In this document: positions 1 to 8,150 of the stretch, in pieces
Position numbering within the stretch: position 1 is the first letter of the stretch
Layout of the letters: each line of letters begins with the position of its first letter
Source of the DNA: an uncultured Prevotella sp.
Lineage (GTDB): Bacteria; Bacteroidota; Bacteroidia; Bacteroidales; Bacteroidaceae
Length of the DNA stretch: 64,000 bases
Assembly (NCBI GenBank): GCA_944320305.1
Contig: CALUGW010000040.1
Span: 62,001 to 126,000 of the forward strand
Direction: 5' to 3'
Notes under the pieces: model-generated
Databases searched by the model: none
Seen by the model: the letters and a program-made list of their open reading frames with translations, nothing else
What the model was told of the DNA's origin: nothing
Made by a program: the position numbers and the translations under genes

Positions 1-33
1 CTTGTAACTCCAATAGAAAAAATGATAATGTGA
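1..33 (+). CDS. hisG: ATP phosphoribosyltransferase, C-terminal end only
   Basis: The window opens inside a gene: frame 1 reads LVTPIEKMIM and stops at TGA (31-33). This tail matches what I know of Bacteroidales long-form HisG, which catalyses the first step of histidine synthesis. The stop overlaps the GTG start of hisD by three bases, so hisG-hisD-hisC is probably one operon with coupled translation. Only ten residues are visible, so the call leans on the tail and the hisD context. Confidence 0.72.
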   Translation, partial: LVTPIEKMIM

Positions 34-1340
34 ACACCAGCCAGTTACGTATGGAAATAATAAAGTCTGCGAAAAAATCGCAATGGGCGGAAATTGTCAA
101 ACGGCCGAAAATCGACGTTGACAACCTGAATGCGACGGTGGCTGCCATTCTCAATGATGTCAAAAAGAATGGAGACGAGGCGGTCATAAAATATTGTGAA
201 AAATTTGACAGGGCCAGACTTCAGTCCTTGGCTGTAACGTCAAAGGAAATGGCTGAGGCTGAAAGCGCTGTGTCTGACGATTTAAAACAGGCAATGCTTC
301 TGGCTCACGCCAATATTGGGAAATTCCACTTGGAACAAAAATTCAGTCCGCGCAAGGTTGAAACTTCAAGGGGAGTGATGTGCTGGCAGAAAAGTGTTCC
401 AATACAAAACGTCGGACTATATATTCCTGGAGGCACTGCGCCATTGTTCAGCACCGTTCTTATGCTTGCCACGCCTGCAAGAATCGCCGGCTGCGAGGAA
501 ATAGTGTTGTGTACCCCACCCGATTCAGACGGAAGAGTACATCCGGCAATTCTCGTTGCAGCGCGCATTTCTGGAGTTACTCAAATATTCAAGGCCGGCG
601 GAGTGCAGGCCATTGGCGCCATGGCCTATGGAACAGAAACAATACCCAAGGTGTCCAAAATCTTCGGTCCGGGCAACAGCTATGTCATGGCTGCCAAGCA
701 GCAAGTAAGTCTGCATGATGTAGCAATTGATATGCCCGCCGGTCCGTCTGAAGTATGTGTTATCGCCGATGAGAGCGCGACTCCTGGATTCGTGGCAGCA
801 GATTTGCTTTCGCAGGCTGAGCATGGGCCGGATTCGCAAGTGCTGTTGATAACCACAAGCGAGAGAATTCTTGTTGAAGTGCAAGCTGAAATCAACAAGC
901 AACTTGCCGCACTTCCCCGCAGGACTATTGCAGAAAAGGCATTGGAGAGTAGCAAACTGGTACTGGTGGCAAACAGCGATGAGGCGATGGAATTGTCAAA
1001 TATGTATTCTCCGGAACACTTGATAATTCAGACGTCTGACAGTGAAAGCCTTGCAGAAAAGGTGATAAATGCCGGAAGTGTTTTTATCGGTAATTATGCT
1101 TGCGAGAGTGCGGGCGATTATGCAAGTGGCACAAACCACACTCTGCCGACACACGGTTACGCAAAAGCGTATAGTGGGGTGAACCTTGACAGCTTCTGCC
1201 GCAAAATAACATTCCAGCACATTACCGAGGAAGGAATCCGCAACATTGGCCCTGCGGTGGAATTAATGGCCGGCGCGGAATCGCTTTTCGCCCATAAAAA
1301 AGCAATGAGTATGAGATTGGACAGTCTCAATGGCAAATAG
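30..1340 (+). CDS. hisD: Histidinol dehydrogenase
   Basis: Catalyses the last two oxidations of histidine synthesis, L-histidinol to L-histidine, in the cytoplasm with zinc and NAD. The 436 residues match the usual family length. Visible motifs are the FGPGNSYV segment near residue 212, SQAEHGPDSQ (Gln and His used in zinc and substrate binding) near 262, SPEHL (Glu-His pair) near 330, and GTNHTLPTHGYAK near 370. The listed start is GTG at 30, overlapping the hisG stop; an in-frame ATG at 51 is the alternative, and neither has a clear ribosome binding site. hisC follows 32 bases downstream on the same strand. Confidence 0.97.
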   Translation: MNTSQLRMEIIKSAKKSQWAEIVKRPKIDVDNLNATVAAILNDVKKNGDEAVIKYCEKFDRARLQSLAVTSKEMAEAESAVSDDLKQAMLLAHANIGKFHLEQKFSPRKVETSRGVMCWQKSVPIQNVGLYIPGGTAPLFSTVLMLATPARIAGCEEIVLCTPPDSDGRVHPAILVAARISGVTQIFKAGGVQAIGAMAYGTETIPKVSKIFGPGNSYVMAAKQQVSLHDVAIDMPAGPSEVCVIADESATPGFVAADLLSQAEHGPDSQVLLITTSERILVEVQAEINKQLAALPRRTIAEKALESSKLVLVANSDEAMELSNMYSPEHLIIQTSDSESLAEKVINAGSVFIGNYACESAGDYASGTNHTLPTHGYAKAYSGVNLDSFCRKITFQHITEEGIRNIGPAVELMAGAESLFAHKKAMSMRLDSLNGK

Positions 1341-1372
1341 AACGCAATCATTAACACATCAACATTGAAAGA

Positions 1373-2407
1373 ATGAAACAGTTAAAAGATTTGACCCGTC
1401 CGAATATATGGAACCTGTCTCCTTACAGCTGCGCCCGCAATGAGTACAGCGGCAAGCAAGCGACTGTTTATCTTGACGCCAATGAGAATCCATACAATTC
1501 TCCTTTAAACAGATATCCGGATCCGCTGCAGACAGAGTTAAAAGCAAAGGTGGCGCATGTTAAGGGCATACCGGCAGAAGATATATTTTTAGGCAATGGC
1601 AGTGATGAGGCAATTGATCTGGTATATCGGTGTTTTACCCGTCCAGGACTGGACAATGTTGTTGCCATTTCACCGACTTATGGAATGTATAAAGTCTGTG
1701 CAGACATTAATGATGTGGAATACAGACCGGTTTTGTTGAATGATAAATTCATGTTGGACGCTGACAAACTGTTGGCTGCGTGCGACGGGAACACCAAAGC
1801 AATATGGCTGTGCACCCCCAACAATCCGACCGGAAACAATATTGGCAAAGATGCTGTAATGAAGATTCTTGACACGGTTGAGGGTATTGTTGTGATTGAT
1901 GAGGCATACAGTGACTTTTCAAAAGAGCGGCCGTTCAGATATGAAATTGCAAAATACCCAAACCTGATAGTTCTCAATACAATGAGCAAGGCATGGGGAT
2001 GTGCAGGCATCCGCCTGGGAATGGCTTTCGCCAATGCCGAGATTATAAATTTGTTCAACAAAGTAAAGTATCCTTACAATATCAGTTCTTTAACTCTAAA
2101 ATATGCGGTTGGTGCCATGAATGATCCATTTGAGGTTGACAAATGGGTGAAAATCATTCTGCAAGAAAGGGCGCGCATGATAGAGGCTTTCAATATGTTG
2201 CCTGTATGTGAAACCACATTCCCAACCGATTCGAATTTCTTCTTGGCAAAAATGAAGAACGCTGATGAGATTTACAAATACCTTCTTGGCAAAGGTATTG
2301 TTGTCAGGAATCGTAGCAAAGTGACGCTTTGTGACAACTGCTTAAGGATAACTGTCGGTACAAAAACAGAAAACAATGAGCTTCTGGCGGCACTTCGGCA
2401 GTATTGA
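1373..2407 (+). CDS. hisC: Histidinol-phosphate aminotransferase
   Basis: PLP-dependent transaminase making L-histidinol phosphate from imidazole acetol phosphate. The 344 residues are normal for a fold-type I HisC. Visible are [10 protein letters not shown] near the N-terminus, the PNNPTGN turn near residue 145, [10 protein letters not shown] with the PLP-contacting Asp and Tyr near 175, and [15 protein letters not shown] near 203 with the Schiff-base lysine. It follows hisD closely. No strong intrinsic terminator is seen directly downstream; the gap leads into a repeat array. hisB, usually next in Bacteroidales, is not here, so the operon appears to end at this gene. Confidence 0.96.
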   Translation: MKQLKDLTRPNIWNLSPYSCARNEYSGKQATVYLDANENPYNSPLNRYPDPLQTELKAKVAHVKGIPAEDIFLGNGSDEAIDLVYRCFTRPGLDNVVAISPTYGMYKVCADINDVEYRPVLLNDKFMLDADKLLAACDGNTKAIWLCTPNNPTGNNIGKDAVMKILDTVEGIVVIDEAYSDFSKERPFRYEIAKYPNLIVLNTMSKAWGCAGIRLGMAFANAEIINLFNKVKYPYNISSLTLKYAVGAMNDPFEVDKWVKIILQERARMIEAFNMLPVCETTFPTDSNFFLAKMKNADEIYKYLLGKGIVVRNRSKVTLCDNCLRITVGTKTENNELLAALRQY

Positions 2408-2936
2408 CGGTCAGTCCGAAAAGTCGGTTGCGCCTTAGCGGCTGTTTTTCCACGGCAGACGAGGCGTCATGCCTTGGATAAGTGGGCAAACGGTATGGGA
2501 TAAGTTTACGCCTTTGGCAGAGTGTGCCACTTCACAAAAAAGACAACCAAAGACGCAGAGCGGCATGAAACACATTGTAAAACAGGGCATATTGCATTCT
2601 AAAATAGCCTGTTTCGCGCTGCAAAATGGCCTGTTTTGCAGTGCGAAACAGGTCATTTTAGTTTGAAGCCATATGCCACAAAACAGCTGTGAATCGGCGG
2701 GAAAGTCGGCATCTTGCCTTCAAAGTTGCAATAAAAGACGCCCGTCTGCTTACGATTTTCCGTGTGTCGCCGCAATGGGTAAAATCGAGACGGCTCACGG
2801 TCGTGTTCCGATTCCGGACAATCCGCCGCAACAATGTTTTCAGACAGTCCAAAAATGGAAACGGGTTTTCAGACTGACCCAGTATTGATGCAACCAACCG
2901 GGGAAGGCGGACATATTTGGATTTGACAAAAAACAA
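2408..2936. other. Gene-free gap between convergent hisC and kdgA
   Basis: About 590 bases lie between the hisC stop and the kdgA stop. The gap holds the 22-bp repeat array at 2577-2664 and the kdg terminator at 2937-2971. Short open frames on both strands (the longest about 105 codons, minus strand) resemble no family I know and look like chance frames. No RNA gene was recognised in the rest. Confidence 0.6.
2577..2664. repeat. 22-bp tandem repeat array, locus 1 (four units)
   Basis: Four consecutive 22-base units begin at 2577, 2599, 2621 and 2643. Unit 3 starts GCAAAATGGCC and ends TGTTTTGCAGT; the others differ at several columns but keep register. CTGCAAAA/TTTTGCAG form a perfect 8-bp hairpin around unit 3, nested in a longer imperfect one built from units 2 and 4 (AAAATAGCCTGTTTCGC against GCGAAACAGGTCATTTT). 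Same family as the arrays at 12056, 22149, 39528 and 54579. Confidence 0.85.
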
Positions 2937-2971
2937 GATGGTGTGCCATTGCACTGCCGTGGCACACCATC
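2937..2971 (-). terminator. Intrinsic terminator of the kdgK-kdgA operon
   Basis: A perfect 12-bp inverted repeat (GATGGTGTGCCA / TGGCACACCATC) with an 11-base loop; on the minus strand it is followed by CTTGTTTTTTG. It lies 29 bases past the kdgA stop. Confidence 0.9.
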
Positions 2972-2999
2972 TCAAAAATAAATACTGTGTGAGAAAGAC

Positions 3000-3668
3000 T
3001 TATGCGCGTGCTTTGGCAATATATCCCAAAGCCTCAACGCATTTGTCTGTAATAGCTTTCCAATTCTTTGCTGCTACGACATCTTTCGGGAACAATTTAG
3101 AACCCATACCGACGCAATAGACTCCAGCCTTAATCCATGATGTAAGATTCTCCTCGTCTGGAGACACGCCGCCGGTCACCATCAGTTTGGACCATGGCAT
3201 AGGAGCCATAAGTCCTTTGACAAGCTTCGGACCAAGAACATCGCCGGGGAATACCTTGCAGAGGTCACAGCCGGTCTCCTGGGCGAAACCAATCTCTGAC
3301 ACGCTTCCGCATCCGGGGGTGTAGGGAATAAGACGGCGGTTGCAAACTTTTGACACTTCAGGGTTGAACAGCGGGCCTACCACGAAGCATGCTCCGAGCT
3401 GAATGTAGAGAGCGGCAGTGGCCGGATCGACTACAGAACCAACGCCAAGAGCAAGCTCTGGGCACTCTGTGGCCGCATATTTCACAACTTCAGCAAAAAC
3501 CTCATGAGCGAAGTCGCCGCGGTTTGTGAACTCGAATGCGCGCACACCTCCGTCATAACATGCTTTAATCACTTGCTTGGCGACTTCTGCGTCTTTGTGA
3601 TAGAACACAGGTACCATACCTGTCTGGCCCATTTTTGCCAGAACTGCTATTTTATCAAATTTAGCCAT
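3000..3668 (-). CDS. kdgA: 2-keto-3-deoxy-6-phosphogluconate aldolase
   Basis: Class I aldolase that splits KDPG into pyruvate and glyceraldehyde 3-phosphate, the last step of hexuronate breakdown. The 222-residue KDPG/KHG aldolase barrel shows FEFTNRGD (catalytic Glu region) near residue 46, LGVGSVVDP near 75, [11 protein letters not shown] near 95, and [12 protein letters not shown] with the Schiff-base lysine near 140, then MVTGGVSP. Its ATG overlaps the last eight bases of the small DUF4177-like gene, so translation is probably coupled through kdgK, small gene and kdgA. A strong terminator follows at 2937-2971. Confidence 0.95.
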   Translation of the reverse strand: MAKFDKIAVLAKMGQTGMVPVFYHKDAEVAKQVIKACYDGGVRAFEFTNRGDFAHEVFAEVVKYAATECPELALGVGSVVDPATAALYIQLGACFVVGPLFNPEVSKVCNRRLIPYTPGCGSVSEIGFAQETGCDLCKVFPGDVLGPKLVKGLMAPMPWSKLMVTGGVSPDEENLTSWIKAGVYCVGMGSKLFPKDVVAAKNWKAITDKCVEALGYIAKARA

Positions 3669-3819
3669 TTTGTTTAATCTGTTCTTTTTCTCGTTTGAAT
3701 ATCAGATACAGACCGAGGCAATAGGAGCATACTATCTCCCATCCCTCGTCTGCTAATTTATTGATGCTTGCTTCTTCGTTCCACAAAAAGCACTTCACCT
3801 TATATTCGTAATGTGGCAT
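3661..3819 (-). CDS. Small DUF4177-like protein inside the kdg operon
   Basis: A 52-codon frame fills the 153 bases between kdgK and kdgA. It begins [13 protein letters not shown], continues with [16 protein letters not shown], and ends [16 protein letters not shown]. The pattern YEYKV, then L-x-x-EGWE-(L/I)-V, then a hydrophobic stretch closing in FKRE, is that of the DUF4177 family, whose function I do not know. The ATG lies two bases after the kdgK stop and the TAA overlaps the kdgA start by eight bases, which is hard to explain unless the frame is translated. No signal peptide is seen; the segment LGLYLIF is too short for a sure membrane helix. A KDG kinase or aldolase accessory role is only a guess from position. 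Confidence 0.82.
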   Translation of the reverse strand: MPHYEYKVKCFLWNEEASINKLADEGWEIVCSYCLGLYLIFKREKEQIKQNG

Positions 3820-3821
3820 AT

Positions 3822-4847
3822 TTACCGCTGCACACGGCCGCTGGCATCACCGCCGGCAAGTGCCTCAACCTCCTCTTTGCTCACCATATTGAAGTCGCCG
3901 GGGATTGTGTGCTTCAGGGCAGAAGCGGCAACCGCAAACTCCAAGGCCATTCCCTGATTGTCGGGATAAGTCAGCAGGCCGTGGATGAGTCCGCCTGAGA
4001 ACGAGTCTCCGCCACCAACGCGGTCAATGATTGGCATTATGTCGTAATGCTTGCTCTGATAGAAATCCTTACCGTTGTATATCAGGGCTTTCCATCCGTT
4101 GTGCGTTGCTGAAAGCGACTCGCGAAGAGTTGACACAACATATTTGAAGCCAAACTCCTTCATCATGCCCTTGAAGATGCCGTAATAACCCTCAGCATCG
4201 GTTTTGCCACCCTCAACATCTGCGTCTGGCTTGAATCCGAGGCACAGCTGCGCATCCTCTTCATTGCCGATGCAGACGTCAACATATTTCATCAAAGGCT
4301 TCATGATGCTCTGAGCTTTCTCTGACGTCCAGAGCTTCTTGCGGAAGTTCAAATCTACAGAAACAGTCACGCCGTGACGCTTTGCAGCCTCACATGCCAA
4401 TTTTGTCAGTTCTGCCGCCTTGTCGCTTATGGCAGGAGTGATGCCGCTCCAGTGGAACCAGTCAGCACCTTCCATAATCTTGTCAAAGTCAAAATCTGTC
4501 GGATCAGCCTCCGCAATGGAGCTGCCGGCCCTGTCGTAAATTACTTTTGACGGGCGCATTGACGCACCGGTCTCAAGATAATAAATGCCTACGCGGTTAC
4601 CGCCACGTGCAATAAAGTCTGTATGAACGCCGAAACGACGAAGAGCGTTGACTGCACACTGGCCGATTTCGTGCTTGGGAAGCTTTGTCACAAAATAAGC
4701 ATCGTGGCCATAGTTTGCGCAGCTCACGGCAACATTTGCCTCACCTCCGCCATAAACGACATCGAAAACATCACTCTGAACAAATCTTTTCTGACCGGGA
4801 GAAGACAATCTGAGCATAATCTCTCCCAATGTTACAACTTTTGCCAT
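3822..4847 (-). CDS. kdgK: 2-keto-3-deoxygluconate kinase
   Basis: PfkB-family sugar kinase that phosphorylates 2-keto-3-deoxygluconate to KDPG. The 341 residues show the N-terminal TLGEIMLRLS strand, GGGEANVAVSCANYG (PfkB signature 1 region) near residue 33, VDLNFRKKLW near 165, and the C-terminal DRVGGGDSFSGGLIHGLL near 275 with the catalytic Asp and anion hole. It heads a tight minus-strand operon with the small gene at 3661-3819 and kdgA. A TAAATTTG element at 4895-4902 (minus) fits the -7 consensus TAnnTTTG, though I see no well-spaced -33 element. Confidence 0.94.
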   Translation of the reverse strand: MAKVVTLGEIMLRLSSPGQKRFVQSDVFDVVYGGGEANVAVSCANYGHDAYFVTKLPKHEIGQCAVNALRRFGVHTDFIARGGNRVGIYYLETGASMRPSKVIYDRAGSSIAEADPTDFDFDKIMEGADWFHWSGITPAISDKAAELTKLACEAAKRHGVTVSVDLNFRKKLWTSEKAQSIMKPLMKYVDVCIGNEEDAQLCLGFKPDADVEGGKTDAEGYYGIFKGMMKEFGFKYVVSTLRESLSATHNGWKALIYNGKDFYQSKHYDIMPIIDRVGGGDSFSGGLIHGLLTYPDNQGMALEFAVAASALKHTIPGDFNMVSKEEVEALAGGDASGRVQR

Positions 4848-5011
4848 AATGAAAAATATTTTTTAATTATGCGAAATAATTCAATTTCTGAGTACAAATT
4901 TAATATTAATTTCTCAAATCAGAAAGCAAAACCGACAAATTCTTTGTCCTGTCAAAGATATTTGCCCTGTGGAACTTGTTTTCGCATTTGCTGACTGACA
5001 TGAGCCAGACG

Positions 5012-5749
5012 CTAATGGTTTACGCCATAGCCGAACAGAGCGAAATCACCTTTCAAAGGATCGTCCGGGAAAATTTCAGCCAGCCGATGGGTCAGTTTTA
5101 TTGCCGCGCTCATGGACGCTGTTTTGCTGCTTAATAATCCAAGCTTGACAGATTCTTGCAGAACATGGGTGTCCAATGGCATAATAAGCGTTCTCTTGTC
5201 AATGAAACTGCTCCATAATCCCAAATCGACGGGCGATCCGTCACGCACCATCCACCGAAGGAACATACAGACGCGCTTACAGGCTGAAGCCGTATTTTTC
5301 GGGATAATCACCTCTATATTTCTTTCGGAAAAATAATCACAGATAGCTTTAACGGCCTGAAGTCCTGTTGTTGCCGTTTCCTGCACATATGCGCCGATTG
5401 AGCCGTAGTCTTTCAGCATATCCTGAAATGCCGATAAGAAAGTGTACATCGTATGCATTGTGTAGAGCCGGTAATAGCATTTGCTGCTATCATCCTGTAT
5501 GTAATTTGCGAACAAGCCGGACAGAACCCAGTTATAGACATCACCTCCTGAAGAGTCAAGAATGTACTGAATTTTGGGAAAGAACTGTTTGCGGTTGCCA
5601 TAACTCAGACAAGAAGCGACAAAAGCCAATGTTTCTTGGTTGTTTCTCCCGTTCACCTGATGCATGAACCAGCTGGGGTCTGCAGGCAGGAAATCCTCTG
5701 TTTCATATCTGTCGGCATACTCTTTCAGCAACAGCTCTATATATTCCAT
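5012..5749 (-). CDS. TIGR02757 / DUF2400 family protein
   Basis: A 245-residue protein matching the TIGR02757 (DUF2400) family, conserved in Bacteroidota but of unknown function. Family features recalled and seen are NQETLAFVASCLSYGNRKQ near residue 36, CKRVCMFLRWMVRDGSPVDLG near 158, and LIMPLDTHVLQESVKLGL near 188, with a C-terminal DFALFGYG. The HTHV/DFALFGYG end recalls helix-hairpin-helix DNA glycosylase folds, but I do not claim that activity. No signal peptide or membrane segment. It lies alone between the uxaB terminator and the kdg promoter region. Confidence 0.88.
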   Translation of the reverse strand: MEYIELLLKEYADRYETEDFLPADPSWFMHQVNGRNNQETLAFVASCLSYGNRKQFFPKIQYILDSSGGDVYNWVLSGLFANYIQDDSSKCYYRLYTMHTMYTFLSAFQDMLKDYGSIGAYVQETATTGLQAVKAICDYFSERNIEVIIPKNTASACKRVCMFLRWMVRDGSPVDLGLWSSFIDKRTLIMPLDTHVLQESVKLGLLSSKTASMSAAIKLTHRLAEIFPDDPLKGDFALFGYGVNH

Positions 5750-5766
5750 GATTTAAGCAGATAAAA

Positions 5767-5802
5767 AGTGGACTTCGATTGGAATACCAACCAAAGCCCA
5801 CT
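5767..5802 (-). terminator. Intrinsic terminator of uxaB
   Basis: On the minus strand AGTGGGCTTTGGTTGG pairs with CCAATCGAAGTCCACT (16 bp, with only G-U wobbles as exceptions) around a TATT loop, followed by five T residues. It lies about 35 bases past the uxaB stop. Confidence 0.93.
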
Positions 5803-5835
5803 GTCGAATTTATAATAAGGATAATCTCACTTTTA

Positions 5836-7275
5836 TTAAAGAATGGTCTTTACTGCCTCAAGCATACCTTTTTCCTGAATAAGGTCAAGGTATTGCTTAA
5901 CCAATGCGTTCAGCCCCTTAACCTCGTTAAGGTTTTCATTCCATATTGATGTTGCGCCAAGCACTCCGTCTGCAACTTTCTGTGTGTCGCCGGTAGCCCA
6001 AAGCTCTTTCAGCAGGTCCATGATTTCCTGTGAGTCGTTAGGAACAATCGGTGTTCCGTCTTCACGCTGGCCGCCTTTATAGTACGTAATGATTGCTGCC
6101 AATCCGAATACAAGACCGCGTGGAAGTTCGCCTTTGCGCTCAAGATAAACTTTTACGCCGGGAAGGTCGCGTGCGCAGAACTTGGGGAAAGAGTTGAGCA
6201 TGATGCTCGTAACCTGATGGTCAACATACGGATTGTCAAAACGCTCAAGCACGTCTTTCGCAAACTTCTCCAATTCTTCCATCGGAAGATCAAGTGTCTG
6301 CATCAGTTCGTCAAACTGAACCTTGTGGATGTATTTGCCGATCACCTCATGGTTGCAAGCGTCGCGCACGATGTTTACCCCGCTGAGGAAGGCAACGGGC
6401 GACAGAACGGTGTGCGGGCCATTGAGCAAAGTCACCTTGCGCTTGTGATAAGGCTCCTCCGACGGAACGAAGAGAACGTGCAGTCCGGCCTTGTCGGCAG
6501 GGAATTCATTAGCAATTTCCTTCGGAGCCTCGATTACCCACAAGTGGAAGTTCTCGGCCTGAACAACCATATTGTCGCGGTAGCTTATTTTCTCTTGAAT
6601 CTCTGCAATCTCTTTGCGCGGGAATCCCGGAACGATGCGGTCAACCAAAGTTGCATAGACACCGCAACTGTTGTCAAACCACTCCTTGAACTCTTTCGGG
6701 AGTTTCCACAATTCGATATATTTGTTTATGCAGTCTTTCAGCACATGGCCATTGAGGAAAATAAGCTCACAGGGGAATATGATAAGACCCTTTGTCGGGT
6801 CGCCATTGAATGTCTGCCAACGGCGGTACAACAGCTGCACAAGCTTGCCGGGGTAAGACGATGCCGGAGCATCTTCCAATTTGCAGGCAGGATCAAACGC
6901 GATACCGGCCTCTGTCGTGTTGGAAATGACGAATCTTATTTCAGGCTGGTCGGCCAGCGCCATGAACGCCTGGTTCTGAGTGTATGGATTCAAAGCTCGG
7001 CTTACAACATCAATACGCTCAAGAGTGTTGACAGGCTGACCGTTCTCACGCCCCTGCAGATTGACATGGTAAAGGCAATCCTGCCCGTTCAGCATGTCAA
7101 TCATGCCATGCTCCAATGGCTGTACGATTACGACAGAACCGTTAAAGTCTGTCTTCTGGTCCATGTTCCAAATAATCCAATCAACAAAAGCACGGAGGAA
7201 GTTTCCCTCACCAAATTGGATTACCTTTTCAGGCATAACGCTCTTAGGCGCAAAGTGTTTGTTTAATGGTTTCAT
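5836..7275 (-). CDS. uxaB: Tagaturonate reductase (altronate oxidoreductase)
   Basis: NADH-dependent reduction of D-tagaturonate to D-altronate in galacturonate catabolism. The 479 residues fit the mannitol dehydrogenase-type family: EKVIQFGEGNFLRAFVDW near residue 16 (nucleotide-binding start), VISNTTEAGIAFDP near 115, IIFPCELIFLNGHVLK near 160, and LLNGPHTVLSPVAFLSG near 285 (Lys/His catalytic region typical of the family lies around VTLLNGPHT). Monocistronic, with its own promoter (7310-7341) and terminator (5767-5802). Partners UxaA (51736) and KdgK/KdgA (3000-4847) are in the window; uronate isomerase UxaC is not. Confidence 0.94.
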   Translation of the reverse strand: MKPLNKHFAPKSVMPEKVIQFGEGNFLRAFVDWIIWNMDQKTDFNGSVVIVQPLEHGMIDMLNGQDCLYHVNLQGRENGQPVNTLERIDVVSRALNPYTQNQAFMALADQPEIRFVISNTTEAGIAFDPACKLEDAPASSYPGKLVQLLYRRWQTFNGDPTKGLIIFPCELIFLNGHVLKDCINKYIELWKLPKEFKEWFDNSCGVYATLVDRIVPGFPRKEIAEIQEKISYRDNMVVQAENFHLWVIEAPKEIANEFPADKAGLHVLFVPSEEPYHKRKVTLLNGPHTVLSPVAFLSGVNIVRDACNHEVIGKYIHKVQFDELMQTLDLPMEELEKFAKDVLERFDNPYVDHQVTSIMLNSFPKFCARDLPGVKVYLERKGELPRGLVFGLAAIITYYKGGQREDGTPIVPNDSQEIMDLLKELWATGDTQKVADGVLGATSIWNENLNEVKGLNALVKQYLDLIQEKGMLEAVKTIL

Positions 7276-7309
7276 AATAATGTGTTTAATTATGTTTCAG
7301 TGCGTAATG

Positions 7310-7341
7310 CAAAGATACGCTGTTTTCAGCAATAATGCAAA
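7310..7341 (-). promoter_or_regulatory. Bacteroidota-type promoter of uxaB
   Basis: Minus-strand TATCTTTG at 7310-7317 fits the -7 consensus TAnnTTTG, with TTTG at 7338-7341 about 20 bases upstream as the -33 element. The -7 box is about 35 bases before the uxaB ATG. Confidence 0.75.
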
Positions 7342-7453
7342 TAATTATTTCATAATTTACAACGTAAACCTTTACGTTTTTTCATTGACATGAGCCACCG
7401 CGTCATTAGCGGCCTGCAAAATGCCGACTTGCGGAAAACTGTGCCAGCGGGTC

Positions 7454-8077
7454 TCACAGTTCAATTCCGATGGAATCCATGGCTTTTTGAGCCTGTAGGC
7501 TGTTTTGCTCATTGAGTCCGGCAAAGCGCACAACACTTGCAAAGGCCGCTTTTCCGACTGTCAATGATTTGCTGCAAATTGCGGACATAGCCCTTGCCAG
7601 AAACTCATCGGCCACCTGTTTCTCCGGCACAAATCCTTTCATAAACATACGCGACAGCACATGAAAGCCGCACAGCTGGCGCAACTCGTCTTCAGAAGCA
7701 ATCCATTTTAAGGATTCATTTTTTACAAACGGAATATATTGATAGAGGTTCATGGACGCCTGTTCTGCGATTTCAACAGTCTCTGTCTGAGAAATCCAGG
7801 CGTCAACATCTTCTGGGCGCATTTCTTCTGCAGGCATTATCAGAGTGGCAAGAATCTTGCACTCACGAATGTTTTCTTTCCACAATGCAATTGCCAATCC
7901 ATAATCCTTGCCGTATTTTTTTGATATTTCCTTGAGTGCAGGCAGATCCACGCCCCAATTAAGACGGTAGTGCAGACCCTTCTCTCTCATGGACTGGGCA
8001 ACCACGCCGTTCATAATCAGTCTGAAAGAACGCTTGATTTCCCCCACCCTGTCATCAGCTTTAATATTTTCATTCAT
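7454..8077 (-). CDS. AlkD-like DNA alkylation repair protein
   Basis: A 207-residue all-helical protein resembling the short AlkD/DUF HEAT-repeat DNA alkylation repair proteins common in Bacteroidales. Features seen are LHYRLNWGVDLPALKEISKKYG near residue 37, LAIALWKENIRECKILATLIM near 60 (the helix pair typical of AlkD, W-x-S/N-x-x-x-E-x-R), and MRPEDVDAWI near 88. AlkD glycosylases remove alkylated purines; in these short relatives activity has not, to my knowledge, been shown. Cytoplasmic, no signal. It lies after dipeptidyl peptidase III on the same strand, 73 bases downstream of its stop. Confidence 0.82.
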   Translation of the reverse strand: MNENIKADDRVGEIKRSFRLIMNGVVAQSMREKGLHYRLNWGVDLPALKEISKKYGKDYGLAIALWKENIRECKILATLIMPAEEMRPEDVDAWISQTETVEIAEQASMNLYQYIPFVKNESLKWIASEDELRQLCGFHVLSRMFMKGFVPEKQVADEFLARAMSAICSKSLTVGKAAFASVVRFAGLNEQNSLQAQKAMDSIGIEL

Positions 8078-8150
8078 AAGCCTTAATGTCAGTCTGTTAT
8101 CATGCTATTATATAATATAAAAACATATAATACAATCCGAATGCGACTTG

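Noticed and set aside
2658-2975. 105-codon minus-strand frame upstream of kdgA's terminator
   Set aside because: Runs through the terminator hairpin and repeat array, no domain, no plausible start.
6217-7266. 349-codon frame opposite uxaB
   Set aside because: Pure antisense shadow of a conserved enzyme gene; no family features.
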